From Phoronis australis (lineage: Eukaryota > Phoronida > Phoronidae): DNA of 64,000 nt. This document shows, in pieces, positions 46,701-55,700 of this stretch. Position 1 is the stretch's first letter. Every line of letters begins with the position of its first letter. The notes beneath the pieces were generated by a model, which did no database searches, was not told where the DNA came from, and saw nothing but the letters and a program-made list of their open reading frames with translations. The stretch is taken from the NCBI GenBank assembly GCA_002633005.1, contig NMRA01000519.1, positions 69,284 through 133,283 of the forward strand. The letters run 5' to 3'. The translations under genes and the position numbers were made by a program.

Positions 46701-49700
46701 ACGCGCGAAGGAAAGTCCGTGTGGTTACCTCGGACAATTGTTTTAAGACGCTTGGGCTGAAAGGTCACATTTTCCATATGAGGGAGTAATGTTTAGGACA
46801 CTTGCTCTTTGCCTTGCGGGAGAAAACTTGATAAAGCACCGAGCAGTTGACAGATTTTTGTTTTTGTTTTTTTTTTTGAAACTGTGAACTAAGCGAAAGT
46901 ATTTGACATCTACAGGCATTAAAAATATTTAGAAACAAACCTGAAATATACCTGGTACATGTAAGCAGGTTGAATTCTGATTCATTGACAGAGAACTAAT
47001 TTCAACATTGCCTCGTCACATGGCCCTTTAAGTGATAACATTGATGTGGGGGTGCAGTAAAATACCTTTGACTGAAGAACTACTTGTGCTTCAGCCATTG
47101 CATTTCAAAATTGCAAATAGCTTCTTAGCTCCGTTAAATTGAAGTTGTATATATAGTCTTCCACAACCCGACTTAGCCACTTAGAGTACTTAAGTACTGA
47201 AGTATCGATGGTGGTACAAGTATGTGTAATATGGACACACTTCAGCCATTACAAATGAGAATTAATCAATGAAATGTAGGTGTCGCTGTTGTGGCACTAC
47301 CATTGCCAACCACTTTCTATCACAGTCACGTTCTGTTTTAAGTGGCGCCAATATTGACCGCTCTTGGACTTACTTTGATTGTCACTATGGATACAGCGAA
47401 TCAAGAGATCATCAAGTGCCTCGGCGTCGGTGATGTAAAACAATATCTGCGTACAGTGGCCCCGTCCACTGTGACTGAACATCTCATCCGCTAAAAGTAT
47501 GGACTCCCTGAAGGCAGCAATGCATTGCTTCATCAATCCACAATTTGAATCAAACTATACTTTGTAAGCTTTCACCTACAGCACACTTATTATCCTCCGG
47601 AAGACAAAAGCATTATTTATCAACGGCTGGGATCACGTCAGGACGTTTTGAAAGAATGTCAAGGTACATAGAAGGAGATTTGACCGGAAACCATAGCGCA
47701 CTGCGCCCTGAAGGATGAAACGAAACTAATTTGAACACCCAACACATGAGACCATGGTTTCGTCCTCAGCTTGATCCTTCAATTACAAAGAGTAAACAAA
47801 TCAGTTTCCAAAGTAAGTTAACCAAAAAGAAGGGTATCATAAAACTGGCATTTCTCAAGAGAAGGCAGGTAGACGGTTACCCTGTTGTTAAGAGGTTGTT
47901 CCTAATATACATGTACCTGTAGTGGAGATTCGGTTGAACAAAAATTCATGTTTGTTTTTGAGAACACTTGTGCTCATTTTATACCACACTGAATATTGCC
48001 GATGATGTCAATGAATATTCGGTAATTTTTTAAGTTACTTTTGTTTTCCGAAAGTACAACCCAAGGCCAGTATATGTGCTAGTTTAAATAACACATTTTA
48101 AATTATTATTTTAGGTGCCTTGGATTTCTCTACAAGCACATGTTTTAATATTACCATCACCCCGACATCAACTGACTCCAAAGGCTGGAATGCAAGGGGT
48201 AAAACAAATTTCATAAACAATGCTCACCCACTTGTGGTAAAAGTTTTCAAGCGCTGTTTTCATCGTTTACACATTTTGAAGCGAAAATGAAATTTGCTGA
48301 GGTTTCCCAAAGAGCACTGTGTAAAAGTGGGATCACTTTCACCTAATGTACATACATTTTACTGTGTCTGATCATTTCACCTGAGCACGAAATATTTTGT
48401 ACCTGTTCGTTTTTATTTGATTTGGACTCAGGTACATGTACATGTATATGATACTGACAAGATCGGACTTAAGTAGGCTTTGCCGGGTACTGGTCCTGAT
48501 TCGAATTTTTCAGTGAAAGCAATGTAACATTTAGTACTAGAAAAAGTGATACTCTGTAAGTGGGCTGAAACAACAGTTTTTACTTTCTCACGTTTGGGTC
48601 ATACTTACACTGAAACATGTGTGCAACTAACCAAAAACCGAAGTGTTGCTACGATCGATGACATTGACCCCGACATGCATGCAACTCATGTCGAAAGTTT
48701 CAATAACTCACATGCCGTAAGAGGACCCCTCAGGTTTCATCACTTTCAGCCTAGCTTTTAGTTGCTTGATATTAGATTGCTGAGCCCTGATCAGGTGTGC
48801 CTTTCCACCACACGAAAGGATGGTGGGCTTCAGGTCAACTTTTTCTCTCTTCACCGTCCAGTAGGGCGCGTAGTTGACAATTACATTCAACTCGTCTTGT
48901 TTGCCGAGGATGCTAAAAATCATGCTAGCGATTTTCTGGGCATTGACAAATCTGGAGATAACAATCGGGAGGAAAGTTGACCAGGTGAAACAATTTCAAA
49001 CAATAACAGATCAAGAACCGTGCATATCAAAAAATAACAATGAACTTGGATTGACAACTCGGTTATTATGAGCATTGTCAACTAACGTAATTGCAGAGAC
49101 GGCAAAGTAACGATCACCATCCGAAATCACAAGGGAACCTGAACTATCCACCGTGTTCTTGGACATCAACCAAATTGTCTGTAATGATTTGAAAGTTTCC
49201 AGAAGCAACTATCGATGATTTGATTTGAAAGTAGCCCCTACAACACAGACATGTAAACGTACTGCCGCAAGGTGAAACACTAACGTTAACCAAAACAAAG
49301 CCACATTTTCGATGCCATACTTTGGATTTGAGGGAATAGCTAGTCTGCATGGAGGTCTAAAATTTTGGGGAAGTTTGTAAATTGTACGCGTCCTCTACAC
49401 ATGATCAGCAAGTTGAATGTGATATGCCAAGTCAGTGAGAGCAGTTCTTTGTGAACACTGTTCTTAGTAATGCGAATGTTCAACTTGGCTTGTGTAAATA
49501 AACACAGCTAAAAAGGATCTATGGTCTTGACCGAGAAGAATATTATCCCCCCCCCCAATGGTTTCCAATAGCCAAGCCCGGAATGCAGAAGTTTAAGAAA
49601 TTACGTCATGTCTCAGTTGGTCTTAAGCATGTTCTGCCCGACCCACTTTGTAATCACTGAGATACCTTTCTAAACTAACATGCCGAGGTGCCTGTTATAG

Positions 49701-52700
49701 ATTCCATGACACTGAATATTTGGTCAACACCTGAGGTACAATTCGGTAAAGGAAGAGAAGTGTCTCACTTTTAATCACGTTATCACGAGAATCCGTTATA
49801 TCGCAATGTGAAACAGCTCCAGCACAACCTGCCAGGAATGCTTTTACACTGGGGCAACCTCCGACAGCCTCTGAGGGATACTCAGCCGGCATAGACATTG
49901 CTCATCGTAATACTTTTGGGCCCGGGAGTGGTCACGACAACGATTTCTCTTACCTCACATCATCTCTGCATAATTGGTTTTAGCAACCACAGGTCAACGT
50001 AGTTTCCGTTGTTTTCAAGACAGTAATAGTTGACCCTCCGTGCAACAGATTTACTTACATGTATCAGTGTATTTTAGGTAATCCAGCATCACAGACGACA
50101 AAGATTATGCAAACATTAAGGTATCCGCAGCTCAGCAAAGCTCTCGGAGCTGCAAACTTGAATCCATGAAAATAACTTGGCAACACACACGCGAAGCACG
50201 GTTTGCACATTCAGAAACCCATGCCTTCAGAATCGCAAACATGGTTTGCCGACCCACCTATTAGCTCGTGCTGACTGAATCACATACGCCATTGTGTCTC
50301 GGTTATATCTTGTTTTTCACGATTTAGAAAAGTGTTTAATAATACGCCTCTGCGAGCAGGCAGCAAACCTGTTTAAAAATTCGGTAAGTAAATGATAAGA
50401 AGTTCTCCGAAGAAATGCAGCTCTTTTATTTATCAAGTCCAGAGAGGTCAGCAAAGTCTGCATAATTTTGGCTGTGCGAGATTAAATGAAGCTTTATAAA
50501 CACTGTTCTGGTAAAACCGTATCTGGCAATGGTTTTTACCCATATGCTGATAGTTCAGACTTGTAAAACTAGCCCGCACTGATATCACAAGGCCGTGAGC
50601 AGCGCTAATGAGTGAGGTGCTCATGTATGGTCATGCGTGCATGAGCCCTAGTTTTCCCGTACAGTAACTCTCAATCCAGTTGACAGGGTGTGCTCAAGTG
50701 GCAAGGGAAATGCATATCAACTCGAAGGTTCCGCTCTCTAGTGACTTAGGACAACCATAACCTGCAAGTTATTTTCACCTGTTGTATTTTGCCATGGATG
50801 AGCTGCCGTCGATAATGATCACTACGTCTTTAGGCTTGGATATGGCGCTGATGAACCAAGGCCGAACCCGTACATCACCCATTTGTGCTGTACCCATGAA
50901 GTCGCGGAGTGTGTCCATGGCTGGGTACAGTCGCAACATGCCCTCCACGGAAGCAAAGTATTCCCACCTGAGAATTAACACAAAGCTCCTCAATGTGACA
51001 AGCATCACTTGTTCAGTCTGACACCAAGTGACCGCCCTACTGCTGCTGGCGTACTAAAAATATTTAGCACATCCAGTGGCGGATTTAAGAGGGAGCCAAG
51101 GGGGCCGTGGTGTCGCAAATACGCGATGCGTATTGCGATTCGCGTAAAATAGATTTGAAGTAAAAATAAAAAGACGTAATTGTTCTGTTTTATGTTGTAA
51201 GTTCACAATACATGGCCCTCCCTAAAATTCTCCCATACTCCGTTTGGTGCTTGGGTCCGGTTGCAAATGTCTGACGGCAAAATCCTGTCTAATGCTCTGG
51301 ACTGCCTCCCCCCAAACTCAAAATCCTGGATCCACCCCTGCCATCGTAATGAATTTGCATTGCATTGCAGTAACATATCGGTAATGAACTGAAAATTGAC
51401 TTGCGGCAATATTCACCATGCCAAATAAACACTTCACCACTCCTGCCTTTTTATTTCACGATTTCTCCACACTGTAACAATAAAACATTTCGAAATGGCC
51501 AACTCCTTTGCCTTTAAAATAGAGGCCATGACCCATCCTAGTTACCACGGAGTAGAGTACAGCAATGTTGTATTCATGAAATGTCCATTTCTCGAAAGTG
51601 TTTCTAAAACGGAGTCTCCATCAGAAACAAGGTCTTGAAAAGAGGCAAATGGGACACAGTAAGGTAGCTATTGAATCTGAGATCCTGCGACAGCTTCGTC
51701 GACAAGTAATCGTTCATACGAGGTATGGTAAGAAGAGATCTGTAGACTAAAAAACACCACTTAATTCGTGTAGGGCGATAGATTTCTCAACTAAAATGTC
51801 GTGAGGTGGGTCAACAAGTCAACCACAGCAATGACTGGTAATTCTCCACGAAAACGCACGAGTCGGGCTCTCTAGACCAAGATGAAGTAATAGAGCTTCG
51901 TGCACGCTCGTAGACCATAATCTTAGTGCATTACAGTACGTTCTGTCAACGTCCCTATTGGCTGGTACATGTACACTGTATTCCAAATGACTTGTTCTCA
52001 AATAGAGCGTAACCAAATTAAACTGACTCTGGGAATACAGTAAATATTTCAATGTTACTGTAAAAAACGACAGCAAAATCTGTTATTGGAGATGAAAATA
52101 ATAAAATATCAAAGATAACCAACAGAGAGCAAATTCTGTGCCGTTACATAACTTACGCCGGGTATTCGTTAGCCTTGAGAAAGTGCTCTAACCTCTTTGA
52201 CCACTCTATGTCCCTCACCAGTCTAGGGTCGCCAAATTTGCAGGTCTCAGCAAGATAGACAGATGTTGTGTTGAGACAAACAACGCAACCAAAGCGGCTG
52301 AAAATGTATCAAGCCGAACCATCTTCATGGAATGAGAGTGGCTAAAGGATTACAATTTGGAAATTGGTGGAAAAATGATAAACACGGAGTTCATTGCTAG
52401 TAAACATAACAATGCAATTCTTTCTTACAGCGTTAGAAAATCACGCTGCCCAGCTGACCGGTGGCCAGTGGATTTTCGGTCGGGCCACAAAACTTTTACA
52501 CACAGACCCAATGTGGATATGGTCTCATATTCAATAACTGGTCCGGCGGGACAACACATTGATTCGCTGGAGATGGTAAACTGCTTGTTTACCCTGCGAT
52601 GTAAGATCCAGTGGCGACTTTAAAGCCTTTCATTGTTTAAAATCGGTCAGCCGCCTAAATGAAGCCCAGTTTATGTGAATATATACCCGATCCTTAAATG

Positions 52701-55700
52701 CCACCAAGGACTTGAAAACCTGGATGAGTAATATTTAAACATGGCTAAAGACTTAAAAATGCTATATCTATCTCCTTGCCCACCACTTGATTTTTTTTTG
52801 TTTTTTTTTTCAACTGCGCCTTCGTGACGGTGTGATTTAAGGCAGTTGTAGATTCATTGATTACTATGGTAAACAAAATGGGAAGAATTCATAGTTGTTG
52901 TACGTAGGCAGGGTACTTTTGTCGAGTTTGGTTCGTGCTTATCGAGATTCACAAGTATGCTATGCGTGATCTACATGTAACTGCGTTTACAACGATCCAT
53001 ACACCCTTTGCATGAAATTGACCCAAACGTCACCTGTCAAATTCACATCTGGTCTGTTCAGACAAGTTAAACCATTGTTCGACGAAATCGGCGTTCTTCA
53101 AGACATTTGTAGACAATTCACTGACGTGCTTTACACCGCTATAACTCCAGTTGGTATACAGCTCCACCGACAGCTGTTGAAGCATCTGTACTCGTGATAC
53201 TCGGCTAGAGAAGAACTCGTCTAAAAATTAAACAGTTAAGCTCATATGAAGAAAAACACGACATAATTATGTATCGAGAACCGAAATTCGACGACTTATG
53301 CAAGATTCTGATAAATAATTAACCTGCTTCGTTATTCGAGTACTTTCTATCCAAGAAATCAGACCCAGTCATGAAAAATCGGGGTCATTATTGGTTAGGG
53401 TGACAGAGCTAATAATAGTATAAATGTTTTGTTAATTGAAGGATTTAGCAAACACATGTACAGAAAGTGCAGGAAAAACATAAGAGAAATGAAAATAATA
53501 AACTACAAGTGGGACTCACAAAAACACAAAAATCGGAAAAATAGTTCCACTTTGGTCCGAAAAATAATAAAATAACACTAGATAAAAGATTAAACATATG
53601 AAAATACGAACAACATACAAATAAATAGTAAAAGATGAAATTCTTAATCCCCAAAGAAGTTAATTCCATATAAAAAATAAACGACGGATTTAAACGAAAT
53701 TAAGTTAAACAAAACCGCAAGGTAGATGATTAAAACAAGGGAGAAATTGTTCCAGGCCCGAGTACCACTGGGACCCCAGTGTGAATGAATTATCCTGCTT
53801 ACCAAACAATGTCTTCAAATCAAGTAATATTTTTGAACCATTCATAAAGACCTCCTCGTACTCTGCATTGTCATACAGATCCTGAATATAAGTATCCCTC
53901 ATGCTGGTGTCGGCCAAGCGCCGGAAACCGCTGGAGACCACGTCAGCGAGCTTGGTGACGTTGACGCTGGCATCTGTGATTGGACATCGTAAACATCCAT
54001 GAGATTTTCCGCATGGGAATAACACACATTTAAATCCACATGTTCCACTCGAGTAAAAGAGAACTAAATATGCAATAGTTGGGAGGCGGGGAATACCTAT
54101 GGTATTTTAAATTAAAGAGGCCTATCAAGCAACTGTGATCAATATGCAGTAGTGGGGGGTATCCCTATGGTATTTTAATATAAAGAGGCCTATCAAGCAA
54201 CTGTGATCAATATGCAGTAGTGGGGGGGGGGGTATCCCCATGGTATTTTAATATAATGAGGCCTATCAAGCAACTGTGTTCAATATGTTAATGATATGTA
54301 AATGGCTGAAATTTATGTGCAGGAACTTGCGCTTGAAGTCACAAATTCCCCGCTTTTATTTACAAAATACTAAGAAACAACCCCATGACTCGATAAGCAG
54401 TCAAATTAGAACACAAAAGAACTCTATCTGACGATATGGAAATGAGATTATCTCGAGTTACGGTCTTCTATTGCTAGAAAAAAGTATACGTACTGTGAAA
54501 TCGGACAACGTATCACAGAACTTTTGCCATCCTTGATATTGTTAAGTGTGACAAATTGCCAGATATTGCTAGCAGTTTCCCTGTGTCTTGTGGTACATTA
54601 AAGAATGATGACAACTACCGTGGCTGGTGATTGTGGTAACTTAGTAATAGCGGAGTTGCAACCGCGCCAGTATGTTAAGAGCAATTCTCAGGTGCCATAA
54701 AGTGTAGGAAACTAATAGGCGTAATGGCTTGCTTTTTTCTACACCGAGCGCCATTGCGAGAATCCCATTTTAATTCAGACACCTGCGCCAATAACACCCG
54801 AACGTACTGGGTTTTTTTTTGTTTTTTTTTATTTAGACCCTTCTTGTTTTCGGTTTCTTCAATTTTGTGCTAAGATTTCAACGTGAGGCAATATGGTGCG
54901 AAAAGACAACCCCGCCTATTATTTGACAAGCCTACATTTAAGTGGTTATACTCGGTTTTTCTTATTTTTCTAAGACTTTCCTGCTAATACCAGGTTATCA
55001 GAAAAGACCTAAAAGAACAAAATTGTGTTGAAGTTAAGATGAATCCTGCATTCGTAACATGTAAGTGAGAACTATAAGAATGTAACATACACCAATACCT
55101 GAATGTTGGCTGTTAGCTCCGTTAAACAAAAGAATATGCAGCACTGTCAATACTGGCAGAACTCCGAACTTCTTCGTCGCCTTGAATGACGGGATACCAA
55201 TCAAACCAAACGTGTTCAAAAGGAAAGTTAAAACGTGAGACAACATATTCCTGTATTTCCAGAGACGCTCGAAGAGGGATAAACTTGTCTTGAGCACAAA
55301 ATTATTACTGTGCACACTGGTCGAAGAAGACATAACAGTGACCAGAGGCAATTCCAGTTTCCCAGTGAAACACTGACCAAAACTTACACTGCTTCCTTTC
55401 GGGACGACTGTGAACTTGCGATTCTCGCAGAATTCTTTTCCGCTTTTAAACACACTTTTGATGACATATCCTCGATAGACGGCGTCCCTACAGTTTCTAT
55501 AGACGTCATCACAAAATTCTTCGCAAACGTGAAGAATCCTGCCTCTCAAGAACAGATTTTGAACAGGTGAACAAATGTAACACATGAGAGCGTTGATGTG
55601 AAGCACGCACGACGGTGAGGCACCGCCCATGGGTTTCACGCTACCGAACATGAGATTTATGTCAACGTTTGTACAACAGCTGTTGTTGGCGTACACGGTG

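Noticed and set aside
48110-48215. Plus-strand acceptor TTATTATTTTAG followed by an open stretch
   Set aside because: Only a weak donor (GTAAAA) follows, and no partner exon or recognisable peptide in any frame.
49040-49900. Minus-strand open stretches ([35 protein letters not shown]) in the E5-E6 intron
   Set aside because: E5 and E6 are in perfect phase through the VWA domain, so an exon here would break the fold; no family match is recognised.
55310-55570. Plus-strand open frame opposite E1
   Set aside because: Shadow of the minus-strand folate-receptor-like exon; no splice or motif support.
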